NCBI GenBank assembly: GCA_020632955.1
Contig: JACKEO010000002.1
Span: forward strand, 310,001-374,000
Direction: 5' to 3'
DNA: 64,000 bases
From: Alphaproteobacteria bacterium
GTDB taxonomy: Bacteria > Myxococcota_A > UBA796 > GCA-2862545
Position 1 is the first letter of the stretch; each line of letters starts with the position of its first letter. A model generated the notes under the pieces. The model saw only the letters and a program-made list of their open reading frames with translations. It ran no database searches and was not told the DNA's origin. Of the stretch, positions 7,799 to 14,986 are shown piece by piece. Made by a program: the position numbers and the translations under genes.

Positions 7799-8452
7799 AT
7801 GCACCACACCCCCTTCCTCCTCGCCGCCGGCCTCGCCGCGCTCGCCCTGCCCGCGCACGCGATGAACAAGGCCGAGCTGATCGACGCCATCGCCACCGAC
7901 GCCGGCCTGAGCAAGGCCGACGCGCGGCGCGCGCTCGACGCCCTCTCGCAGGCCACGGCCGAACAGCTGTCGCGGGGGGCTGCCGTGCACGTCGAGGGCC
8001 TGGGCGTGCTCTCGCGGGGCGCCGTGTTCCGCACCGCCGACGGCACCGACCCGGAACCCGCCACCTTCGACTACGTGCACGCACCCGACGCGCTGGACGT
8101 GAAGCTGCCCGGCCAGCAGGTCGTCCGCGCCCGCGATCTCGTGGGGGCCGACACCGCCCAGCAGGCGCTCGACAGCCTCGCCTTCCTGGTGGCCGACCGT
8201 CTCGACCACGACGAGCCCATGGACGTGCGCGGGCTCGGCACCTTCTACGTGGCCCTCGAGGTGCCCCTGGGCGCCGAGCTGCGCGGCGTGTGCTGCCTCC
8301 GCAAGCGACCCGGCGGCACGCGCAAGGCCGACGCGCTGGACGACGACAGCGACGACGACAGCATCCCCACCCACGCGGGGGAGCTGCGCATCGCGGCGAA
8401 GAAGGTGGCCAGGTTCAAGGCCGGCAAGGCGTTGGCCGACCAGGTGAAGTGA
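7799..8452 (+). CDS. HU/IHF-like protein with an N-terminal secretion signal
   Basis: 217 residues. Residues 1-21 (MHHTPFLLAAGLAALALPAHA) are a textbook Sec signal ending in AHA. The mature part starts exactly where ordinary HU proteins start: MNKAELIDAIATDAGLSKAD, then a first HU-like unit (to about residue 85) and a second degenerate one (VGADTAQQALDSLAFLVADRL ... MDVRGLGTFYV). It ends with an HU-type tail, RIAAKKVARFKAGKALADQ. GGGAGGT lies upstream of ATG 7799, while the internal ATG at 7862 has none, so translation should begin with the signal. HU proteins bend and coat DNA in the cytoplasm; a secreted version might bind extracellular or periplasmic DNA (inference). A Cys pair (GVCCLRK) and an Asp-rich linker are unusual. 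Confidence 0.8.
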   Translation: MHHTPFLLAAGLAALALPAHAMNKAELIDAIATDAGLSKADARRALDALSQATAEQLSRGAAVHVEGLGVLSRGAVFRTADGTDPEPATFDYVHAPDALDVKLPGQQVVRARDLVGADTAQQALDSLAFLVADRLDHDEPMDVRGLGTFYVALEVPLGAELRGVCCLRKRPGGTRKADALDDDSDDDSIPTHAGELRIAAKKVARFKAGKALADQVK

Positions 8453-8465
8453 GGCGTCCCGCCCT

Positions 8466-9446
8466 TCACCCCACGGCCCGCAGGTACGCCCCCAGCGCCT
8501 CCAGCGTCTGCCCCCACCCGCCGTCCATCGACGGCAGCATCGCGCGGAAGGCCTCCACCTCCTCGGCGCTCGCACCCCGCGGCGCCGAGCGCAGCGTCAG
8601 CACCGTGCCGCGCCCCAGCCCGGCGTGCGGCTCCAGGGTGACGGTGGTGTCGACGCGGGCCGGCCAGGCGCCGCCGAAGGGCGACGGCACGAGCCGCCGC
8701 GCGGCGTCGGCGAACGAGACGTCGAAGCGGAGGCGCCGCGGCGGATCCACCTCGGTGAAGGTCCACAGGCCCCAGGTCTCGGGCATCTCGGGGCCGCGAA
8801 AGCCGTAGTGGAAGCTGCCGCCCACGCGCAGATCCAGGGCCGCGGAGAAGATCGTCCAGACCTCGGGGTGGAACCAGCGCTGCAGGTGGTCGGCGTCCGT
8901 CCACACCGACCACACCAGCTCCGGCGGCGCCGCCAGCACCCGGCGCACCACCAGGGTGGCGTCGGGCAGCTCGTCGCCCGACGACCCCTCCAGCAGGGCG
9001 GCGAGCCGGCCGAGGGTCTGCTGCCCGCCCTCCATGGCGCCGTAGCGCTCCACCGCGTCGCGGCAGGCCTCGGCGCTCGGGAAGCGCAGCGCGAGCGTGA
9101 TCCGCGTGCGCCCCGGGGCCAACGCGTCCAGCGTGATGGTGGTGACGTGGTGGACCGCCTCCTGACCGCTCTCCTGCACGTACCTGAGCACCAGCCGCTC
9201 GGGCGGCTCCACGACGTCGAAGACCACGTGGTTGGGGTAGGCGCGCCCGTCGGGCCCGTGCATCGTGAGGTGCCACATGCCGCCGGGGCGCAGGTCGTGG
9301 CCGTGGGTCTCGGTGCGGAAGCCCGTGGGACCCCACCACCGCCCCAGGTGCTCGGGCGTGGTGAGCGCGGCCCACACGAGGTCGCGCGGCGCGGAGAGCT
9401 CGCGGGACAGGGTGAGGTTGCGTGCGTCGTCAGCGGCCGTCGTCAT
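8466..9446 (-). CDS. Tandem SRPBCC/AHSA1-domain protein
   Basis: 326 residues made of two AHSA1 (activator of Hsp90 ATPase homologue 1-like) domains of the START/Bet v1-like superfamily. Domain 1 (about 10-150) begins LSRELSAPRDLVWAALTTPEHLGRWWGP; domain 2 (about 165-325) begins VVRRVLAAPPELVWSVWTDADHLQRWFHP. Each forms a helix-grip cavity that binds small hydrophobic ligands. The ATG at 9446 follows GAGG and lies inside the end of the upstream ArsR gene (17-nt overlap), the usual ArsR-SRPBCC operon arrangement in which the regulator controls the binding protein. The ligand is unknown; the duplication within one polypeptide is less usual than a single domain. Confidence 0.9.
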   Translation of the reverse strand: MTTAADDARNLTLSRELSAPRDLVWAALTTPEHLGRWWGPTGFRTETHGHDLRPGGMWHLTMHGPDGRAYPNHVVFDVVEPPERLVLRYVQESGQEAVHHVTTITLDALAPGRTRITLALRFPSAEACRDAVERYGAMEGGQQTLGRLAALLEGSSGDELPDATLVVRRVLAAPPELVWSVWTDADHLQRWFHPEVWTIFSAALDLRVGGSFHYGFRGPEMPETWGLWTFTEVDPPRRLRFDVSFADAARRLVPSPFGGAWPARVDTTVTLEPHAGLGRGTVLTLRSAPRGASAEEVEAFRAMLPSMDGGWGQTLEALGAYLRAVG

Positions 9447-9804
9447 CGGGGTCCTCGGGAGCGGGAGCGGAAGCGGGGAGGCCGGCCTGCAGCTCGGCCA
9501 GGTAGGTCTCGAGACGATCCAGGCGCTGCTCCCACAGGGCGCGCAGCTCGTCGATCCACGAGCGCACCTCCTGCAGGCCCTCCGGCCGCAGCCGGCAGGG
9601 GCGGAACTGGGCGTCGCGGCCGCGCTCGATCAGCCCGGCCTGCTCCAGCACCTTCAGGTGGCGCGACACCGCCGGCATCGAGATCGCCAGCGGCGCGGTG
9701 AGCTCGGTGACCGTGGCCTCGCCGCGCGCCAGGCGCGCCAGGATGGCCCGCCGCGTGGGGTCGGACAGGGCCGCGAGGGTGGGGCTGAGCGTGTCGACGT
9801 GCAC
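9430..9804 (-). CDS. ArsR/SdpR-type winged-helix regulator
   Basis: 124 residues from the chosen GTG start. The core LAALSDPTRRAILARLARG, TVTELTAPLAISMPAVSRHL and KVLEQAGLIERGRDAQFRPCRL is the ArsR-type winged helix that autoregulates ArsR-SRPBCC operons. No metal-binding Cys pair is present, fitting the SdpR-like group that does not sense metals. The start is uncertain. Relatives begin with residues equivalent to NQLIKYES, encoded here just upstream within the operator palindrome, but the codon at the usual Met position is CTC. The nearest starts are GTG 9804 (weak GAG upstream) and GTG 9870. It overlaps the downstream SRPBCC gene by 17 nt. Confidence 0.88.
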   Translation of the reverse strand: MHVDTLSPTLAALSDPTRRAILARLARGEATVTELTAPLAISMPAVSRHLKVLEQAGLIERGRDAQFRPCRLRPEGLQEVRSWIDELRALWEQRLDRLETYLAELQAGLPASAPAPEDPDDDGR

Positions 9805-9814
9805 GGCGGACTCG

Positions 9815-9836
9815 TACTTAATGAGTTGGTTAAATA
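9815..9836 (-). promoter_or_regulatory. Probable ArsR operator (imperfect 22-bp palindrome)
   Basis: An AT-rich palindrome stands out in GC-rich DNA: on the minus strand TATTTAACCA-AC-TCATTAAGTA, with 7 of 10 positions symmetric. It resembles the TTCAACCATATGGTTGAA-type operators that sit at the start codon of ArsR-SRPBCC operons and that in relatives encode an FNHMVEY-like N-terminus. It lies 11 bp upstream of the chosen regulator start. Confidence 0.55.
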
Positions 9837-9900
9837 CACCAGGGCCGGACCGCCGTCCACCCTCTCGCACAGGAACCACGGCCTGCCGACGCGTCGAGCC

Positions 9901-10449
9901 CTACGCGGCGCCCGCCAGGTGGCTCACCAGCACGCGCAGCCCGATGCCCACGAGCACGCCGCCCGCGAGCCGGATCGCCCAGGGCCCCACGTGGGCGCCC
10001 GCGCGCCGTCCCGCGATCGCGGCCCCCACCGACAGCGCGGTGGTCACCACGCCGATGACCACGACCGCAACGCCCACCGCCGCCCCGAGCAGCGGCAGGG
10101 TCACGCCCGCCGCCAGCGCGTCGACGCTCGTGGCCACCGCGAGCCCGAGCAGCACCGTCGTGGACGGCTCGGCCCCGAGCTCGTCGGCCTCGTCGGCGCC
10201 CACCCACAGCATCCGGCCGCCCACCGCAGCGAGCAGGACGAAGGCCACCCAGTGGTCCCACGCCGACGCCACCTCCGCGAGCCACGCGCCGCCCAGCGCG
10301 CCCGCTCCCGACATCGCCGCCTGCGCGAGGCCGAAGAGGAGGGCCGCCCACGCGAGCGTCCGCGGGCGGGTCCCCGCCGCGGCGAGCGCCGCCGACACGG
10401 CCGCGGCGTCGAGCGCCAGCGCCACGGCGAGCACGCCCACCTCCACCAT
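9901..10449 (-). CDS. mntP: MntP-type manganese efflux pump
   Basis: 182 residues with six hydrophobic helices. The two internally related halves carry the family's acidic motifs: LALDAAAVSAALA in helix 1 and LAVATSVDALAAGV in helix 4, with DHWVAFVLLAAVGGRMLW in helix 3. These membrane Asp residues are essential in characterised MntP exporters, which expel Mn(II) across the inner membrane. The ATG at 10449 has GGAGG upstream. In other bacteria mntP is controlled by a Mn riboswitch or MntR; neither is recognisable here. It is separate from the ArsR pair (97 bp gap), although on the same strand. Confidence 0.9.
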   Translation of the reverse strand: MVEVGVLAVALALDAAAVSAALAAAGTRPRTLAWAALLFGLAQAAMSGAGALGGAWLAEVASAWDHWVAFVLLAAVGGRMLWVGADEADELGAEPSTTVLLGLAVATSVDALAAGVTLPLLGAAVGVAVVVIGVVTTALSVGAAIAGRRAGAHVGPWAIRLAGGVLVGIGLRVLVSHLAGAA

Positions 10450-10481
10450 CGAAGCCTCCGCCCGAACGTGGACCCGACGTC

Positions 10482-10814
10482 CTACCCCGCCAGTGCGCGC
10501 ACCACGCGACGGACGAGGGCCTCGGGGAAGGGCTGGTCGTGCGGCAGCACCAGGTTGCCCTTCGGACCCCGGAAGGGCGCGAGGTCGGCGATCAGCGCCT
10601 CGTCCCCGCGCACGGGCGGGTAGACGCCCACGTGGTGCCGGAAGGCGCCGTAGTACAGGAAGACCCTGCCCCGACGGAAGGCGGGCATCCGGTAGCTCAC
10701 CACCTCCTCGGCCTCGGGCACCAGCTCGTGCACCAGGGCCCGGAGGGTGCGCAGGCGTGCGCGCACGGGCTCGTCCGCCGCGTCGAGGAAGGGATCGTGG
10801 GGTCGGACGTCCAC
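10482..10814 (-). CDS. DUF1801 (YdhG-like) protein
   Basis: 110 residues, the normal size for this family. Recognised by the order LRALVHELVPEAEEVVSYRMPAF, YYGAFRHHVGVYPP, and LAPFRGPKGNLVLPHDQPFP followed by LVRRVVRAL. Members are small alpha/beta proteins; one Bacillus relative is described as an iron chaperone (frataxin-like), but most are of unknown function. The GTG at 10814 is chosen because GGAG lies just upstream and the protein begins close to the family consensus. Starting earlier would read through the 21-bp tandem repeat at 10873-11019. Cytoplasmic; no operon partner is evident. Confidence 0.82.
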   Translation of the reverse strand: MDVRPHDPFLDAADEPVRARLRTLRALVHELVPEAEEVVSYRMPAFRRGRVFLYYGAFRHHVGVYPPVRGDEALIADLAPFRGPKGNLVLPHDQPFPEALVRRVVRALAG

Positions 10815-10872
10815 CGAGGCTCCGCAGGGGCCAGGACCACGCGCGTCGGCGCCCGTGCGCGTCGCCCGGAGG

Positions 10873-11019
10873 CTGCCCCGACCGCGAGCGTAGCTGCCCC
10901 GACCGCGAGCGTCATCGACCCGGACCCGGGCGTCGTTGCCCCACCCGGGAGCGTCGTCTGCCCGACCGGGAGCGTCGTGTGCCCACCCCCGGGCGTCGTT
11001 GCCCCGACCGCGAGCGTCG
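10873..11019. repeat. Seven-copy 21-bp tandem repeat
   Basis: Seven consecutive 21-bp units with a shared core close to GCCCCGACCGCGAGCGTCG; the first, second and last units are the most alike and the middle ones diverge (for example tgcccgaccgggagcgtcg). It lies between the start of the DUF1801 gene and the end of the next minus-strand gene. Being a multiple of three it stays open in several frames (plus-strand heptapeptides like APTASVV), but no start signal or folded context supports translation. I read it as an intergenic minisatellite, possibly of variable copy number. Confidence 0.85.
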
Positions 11020-11044
11020 CGCCGGGCGCAGGTACCCAGCCCCC

Positions 11045-11452
11045 TCACCCCTGCGGCGCGTCCCCCTCCCGCCGACGCGCGCACCACGCCATCGCCGGCG
11101 CCCACGCGATCACCGCCACCACCGCGCCCAGGGCCGTGTGCACCAGCAGCATCACGCCCACCTCGGGGTTCAGCCCCGTCTCGGCGAGGGCCACCTGCGC
11201 CAGGAAGGCCACGCCCGTCCCCGTCCCCAGGGCCAGGGCCGCGCCCCCCGCGGCGTCCCACGCGTGGCCGGGCAGGTCGCGCGGCACGCCCACCGCCGCA
11301 CCCAGCAGCCCCGCGCCCACCCACACCTCGCCGTGCCAGGGCCGCGAGGTCGGCAGCTCCCACAGCAGCAGCAGCCCGAACGCGACCACCGGCAGGAAGG
11401 CAGACCGGAGGGAAGGGCGTGACGCGCCCGGCGTCGCGCCCTCCTCCGTCAC
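11045..11452 (-). CDS. Small membrane protein, last gene of the DUF1592/DUF1552 cluster
   Basis: 135 residues with about four hydrophobic segments (AFLPVVAFGLLLLWELP, VWVGAGLLGAAVGV, AALALGTGTGVAFLA and VMLLVHTALGAVVAVIAW), ending in a basic tail (RRREGD). The GTG start overlaps the TGA of the upstream DUF1552 gene (GTGA, 11449-11452), so it should be translated together with it. No family is recognised; Glu and His within otherwise hydrophobic stretches might matter. Its coupling to a secreted DUF1592/DUF1552 pair suggests an inner-membrane partner, but that is inference from position only. Confidence 0.7.
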   Translation of the reverse strand: MTEEGATPGASRPSLRSAFLPVVAFGLLLLWELPTSRPWHGEVWVGAGLLGAAVGVPRDLPGHAWDAAGGAALALGTGTGVAFLAQVALAETGLNPEVGVMLLVHTALGAVVAVIAWAPAMAWCARRREGDAPQG

Positions 11453-12762
11453 GCCAGCTCCGCCAGCACCGCCTGCCCCTCCTGCCCGAAGCGCTCGTCC
11501 TGCCGCCCGGCCCGCCGCAGCAGCGTGAGCAGCAGGTCGGCGTGGGGGCGCCCCGCGTAGCGCAGGTGCCGGCCCGTCTGGTCGCGACCGCCGAAGAGCA
11601 CCACGGGCAGGTCGTAGCGCAGGTGCCACTGGGGCTCGCCCATGCCGCCCATCGCCACCACCGTGGTGTGGTCGAGCAGCGAGCCCCCGGCCGGATCCGG
11701 GCGGGCGGCCAGCTCGTCGATCAGGTGGGCCAGGCGCTCGAAGAGCCAGACCTCCGCCTGCTGCGTGGCCTGCTTCTTCCACGCCAGCCCCGTGTGGTGG
11801 CTGAGGAAGTGGTGGGAGTCCACGTGCCCGAGATCGCTGTACACCCGCAGCGAGCGCTCGTTCGACGGCATGTACGTGATGACGCGGGTGCGGTCGCAGG
11901 CCAGGGCGAGCCCCATCAGGGCGTGCATGGCCTCGATGTGGGCCTGGTTGCCCAGCTCGGCGGCCGCCAGCGCCTCCGCGAGCGGCGCGCTCGCCTCGCC
12001 GCAGCGCGCGTCGGACGGCGGCAGGGCCAGGCGGCGCTCCACCTCGCGCACCCCGTCCAGCCAGTCCTCCAGCCGCACGCGGTCCTCCGACCCCAGCCGG
12101 GCCTCCACCCGGGTGGCGGCGTCCTTCACGAAGTCGAGCACGCTCTGGCTGCGGGCCACGCGACGCTGCTGGGCCTCGGCGTCGGCCAGGGTGTCGGCCG
12201 TGCCGAACAGGCGCTCGAACACCTTGCGCAGCGAGGACTCGCGGGAGCGCGGGGTGTGGCGGTCCTGCCACGACACGTTCTGCAGGTACAGGCAGTTGAG
12301 CTGCGCCAGGCAGGGGAAGCCCTCGTCGCTGGCCAGCTCGAGCGACCGGAAGGCCGTGTCGCCCGCGAGCGTGTCGGCAAGCAGCTGATCCACCGACCGC
12401 CCTCCGTGGGGCCCCTCCACCCGGTCCACGGCCAGGTACTCGCCGGTGAACGCCGCCGCGGCGAAGATCTCGTGGGGGTCCACCGGCAGGTAGGCGTCGC
12501 CGTCGAGGCTGTCGAGACCGCTCACCACGGTCATGCGCTGACGGTGGCGGGCCAGCGGCGCCAGCACCGGCGACGGGGTCCAGTCGAGCCCGGTGGTGGT
12601 GGGCACGAAGGCGTCGGGCAGCATCCCCACGGGGATGTACCAGAACAGGTGGCGGTGGACCGGGGGCGCCACCTCGGCGCGGGCCAGCGACGGCAGCCAC
12701 GGCAGCGCCACCGAGGCGCCCAGGCCCCGGAGGATCGCCCGACGGGAGGGCCCGCCGGTCAC
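11449..12762 (-). CDS. HXXSHH (DUF1552) secreted protein, copy 1
   Basis: 437 residues. Residues 6-29 (SRRAILRGLGASVALPW and on to ARA) form a twin-arginine signal, so the protein should be exported folded. The body shows the DUF1552 order: LFWYIPVGMLPDAFVP, LDSLDGDAYLPVDPHE, SVDQLLAD, LYLQNVSW, and the name-giving motif HFLSHH in a VDSHHFLSHHTGL context. The family is widespread in planctomycetes and myxobacteria, always beside PSD/PSCyt proteins, and has no known reaction. Its GTG start overlaps the TGA of the DUF1592 gene upstream (12759-12762) and its own TGA overlaps the next GTG, a tightly coupled operon. Confidence 0.9.
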   Translation of the reverse strand: MTGGPSRRAILRGLGASVALPWLPSLARAEVAPPVHRHLFWYIPVGMLPDAFVPTTTGLDWTPSPVLAPLARHRQRMTVVSGLDSLDGDAYLPVDPHEIFAAAAFTGEYLAVDRVEGPHGGRSVDQLLADTLAGDTAFRSLELASDEGFPCLAQLNCLYLQNVSWQDRHTPRSRESSLRKVFERLFGTADTLADAEAQQRRVARSQSVLDFVKDAATRVEARLGSEDRVRLEDWLDGVREVERRLALPPSDARCGEASAPLAEALAAAELGNQAHIEAMHALMGLALACDRTRVITYMPSNERSLRVYSDLGHVDSHHFLSHHTGLAWKKQATQQAEVWLFERLAHLIDELAARPDPAGGSLLDHTTVVAMGGMGEPQWHLRYDLPVVLFGGRDQTGRHLRYAGRPHADLLLTLLRRAGRQDERFGQEGQAVLAELA

Positions 12763-14888
12763 GGCAGCTCCGCCGGGCGGGTGCGGAAGGCCTCGGAGCG
12801 CACCACCGCGTGCAGGGCCGCGCGCAGCGTGACCCCGCCGGCGAGCATCCCCTCCTCCACCGCCCCGAGCACGGCCTCGTCGAGACCCGCGAGGGCGTGG
12901 CCCGTGGCCCAGCTGGTGAGGTGGCGGGTGAAGCAGCGCGCGGCGCGGTCGTCCTGCTGGAGCCGCGTGAGCAGCTCGCCCGCGTCGGCGAAGGTGGTCT
13001 CGTACTCGCCCTCGGGCAGCGCCACGGCCTGGGCGGGGTCGAGGCGACCGGCCACGTCGTAGGCCGACAGCACGAAGCCCCACGGATTGAGCTTGGCGTG
13101 GCAGGAGGCGCAGCCCGGCGACAGCGTCTGCACCGCGATGGCCTGCCGCTCCTCGCCTGGCGCCGCGTCCACCTTGGGCAGCATGGCGGGGGCCGGCTCG
13201 GGCGGGTCGCAGGCGAAGGCCGTGAGCACCAGCTCGCCGCGCCGCACGTCGGAGACCCGCGCCGGGTTGGCCGTGGACAGCAGCAGGCCGCCGGTGCGCA
13301 GGATGCCGCCCCGCACCGCCGGATCCACCGGCACCCGCTCGAAGCCCTTCCCGGCCGGCTCGGGCAGGCCGTAGTGGCGCGCCAGCAGCGGATCCACCCA
13401 GGTGGTGTCGGACACCACGAGCCCCCCCAGCGGACGGTCGCCCAGCAGGACGTCCTCCAGCACCAGCCGCGTCTCCTCCCGCAGCGAGGCCACGAGCGCG
13501 TCGTCCACCTCGGGGAAGGTGGCGGCGTCGGGCTGCAGGGCGTCGAGGCGGGCCAGGCCCAGCCACGCGGTGGCGAAGCCGTCGATCAGCCGCAGCGCGC
13601 GGGCGTCGTCGAGCAGGCGGTCGAGCTGGGGCCCGAGGCCGCAGGGCCCGGCGTCGTCCACCCCGAGCGCGCCCTGCTCGGCGCAGGCCAGCAGGGCGTC
13701 GTCGGGCAGGCTCTGCCACACCAGCAGGGCCAGCCGCGTGGCGAGCTCACCGGGCGACAGGTGGTAGCGCCCGTCGGTGACCGTGCCCTCGCCGCCCTCC
13801 ACCACGAACCAGAACTCAGGCGAGGCGAGCACCGCACGCAGGCCCTGGGCCAGCACCTCCCGGGGCCCTCCCTCCCGCTGCGCCTCGGCGAGGAGCAGGG
13901 CCTCGAGCGCCGCGCGCCGGTCCGCATCCACGGGACGCCGCCAGGCGCGCGCCGCCAGCGGACGGAGCACGCCCCACACGCAGTCCACCACGCGATCCGC
14001 AGGCTCGACGGGGCAGCCGTCCACCGCCGCGAGCGGCCCGCCGGCCTCGGCCACGGGACCCACGGTGAGGCTGTCGAAGATGGCCAGCCGCGTGCGCGAC
14101 GGCGCGACGCGCAGCGTGAGCACGTGCGGTCCGGCGTCGACGTCGAGCTCGATCACCGCCGGGGGACCCTCGGTGCCGAAGGTGGGCAGGGCGAGCACGC
14201 CCACCTCCTCGCCGTCGAAGCGCAGCGGCAGCGAGAAGGGCTCCCACGACGGCAGCGGGGCCTCGCCGTCGTTGGTGATGAAGCCGAGCCGGAAGGTGAA
14301 GCGCCAGCGTCCCGCCTCCTCGAGGGTGAGGGGCACGTGCAGCGTGTAGTCGTCGAGGCGGAAGATCCAGGTGTGCTCCACGGCACCCGACGAGGTGAGC
14401 AGCTCGCCCTCGAGGCCCGGCAGCGCCTCCAGCTCGAGGGTGCGCGTGAGCCGCGGCCGTGCGGTGCCCAGCTCCCCCACCACCTGCTCGGCCGCGAGGA
14501 GCATGCCCTCCACGAGGCTGTCGTCCACCGACCCCGCCCGCACGTCGGTGGCGTAGCCGCGCTCCACCGGCTCGGGCAGCACCGCCGAGGGCGACAGCTC
14601 CACGCCCAGCAGGTCCTGCACGGCGTGGTCGAGCTCGGCGCGGGTGAGCAGGCGCAGGCCGAGGTCGGTGGGGGACGTGGCCACGGGGGGCGCCACGGTG
14701 GGGTCGGTGTCGCCGTCGTCGGGGTCCTTCGGGTCGGGCGCGGACCCACAGGCGACCAGCACGGCCCCGCAGCCGGCGAGCAGGGCCCCACGGGCCGCAG
14801 CCCGCCACCCGGTCGCCCCCCCGCCCCGCGTCGGCGGGCGGCGCGGCGACCCCGGGGGGCGCGCCTGCAGCCGACCGGTCGGGACCAT
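12759..14888 (-). CDS. PSD/PSCyt (DUF1587-1595-1592-1588-1585) lipoprotein, copy 1
   Basis: 709 residues. After a long basic leader the lipobox LVAC (Cys47) and an Asp/Pro linker follow. Then come DUF1587 (LRLLTRAELDHAVQDLLG), a carbohydrate-module-like beta region (about 170-290), DUF1595 (LAARAWRRPVDADRRAAL), DUF1592 (VLASPEFWFVVEGG, LATRLALLVWQSLPDDALL), DUF1588 with a single haem-type motif CASCH in CASCHAKLNPWGF, and DUF1585 at the end (CFTRHLTSWATGHAL). CxxCH suggests one covalent haem c, hence a possible redox role at the cell surface (inference). The start at ATG 14888 has GAGG upstream; an in-frame GTG six bases earlier is possible. It is translationally coupled to DUF1552 copy 1. 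Confidence 0.88.
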   Translation of the reverse strand: MVPTGRLQARPPGSPRRPPTRGGGATGWRAAARGALLAGCGAVLVACGSAPDPKDPDDGDTDPTVAPPVATSPTDLGLRLLTRAELDHAVQDLLGVELSPSAVLPEPVERGYATDVRAGSVDDSLVEGMLLAAEQVVGELGTARPRLTRTLELEALPGLEGELLTSSGAVEHTWIFRLDDYTLHVPLTLEEAGRWRFTFRLGFITNDGEAPLPSWEPFSLPLRFDGEEVGVLALPTFGTEGPPAVIELDVDAGPHVLTLRVAPSRTRLAIFDSLTVGPVAEAGGPLAAVDGCPVEPADRVVDCVWGVLRPLAARAWRRPVDADRRAALEALLLAEAQREGGPREVLAQGLRAVLASPEFWFVVEGGEGTVTDGRYHLSPGELATRLALLVWQSLPDDALLACAEQGALGVDDAGPCGLGPQLDRLLDDARALRLIDGFATAWLGLARLDALQPDAATFPEVDDALVASLREETRLVLEDVLLGDRPLGGLVVSDTTWVDPLLARHYGLPEPAGKGFERVPVDPAVRGGILRTGGLLLSTANPARVSDVRRGELVLTAFACDPPEPAPAMLPKVDAAPGEERQAIAVQTLSPGCASCHAKLNPWGFVLSAYDVAGRLDPAQAVALPEGEYETTFADAGELLTRLQQDDRAARCFTRHLTSWATGHALAGLDEAVLGAVEEGMLAGGVTLRAALHAVVRSEAFRTRPAELP

Positions 14889-14986
14889 CCTCACCTCGTC
14901 GCGGCCACGAGGACCGCCAGGGACCCTGGAACATGCCGCACGCAGCACCCTCCGGCCACAGCGAAGGGCGCGGACGGCGGGTGCAC

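Noticed and set aside
7862..8452. HU-like gene starting at the internal ATG, i.e. an ordinary cytoplasmic HU
   Set aside because: No ribosome-binding site precedes 7862, while 7799 has GGGAGGT and encodes a full signal peptide in frame.
10539..11528. Plus-strand frame through the 21-bp repeats giving APTASVV heptapeptides
   Set aside because: It is antisense to the DUF1801 and membrane-protein genes, has no start signal, and any 21-bp repeat stays open by length alone.
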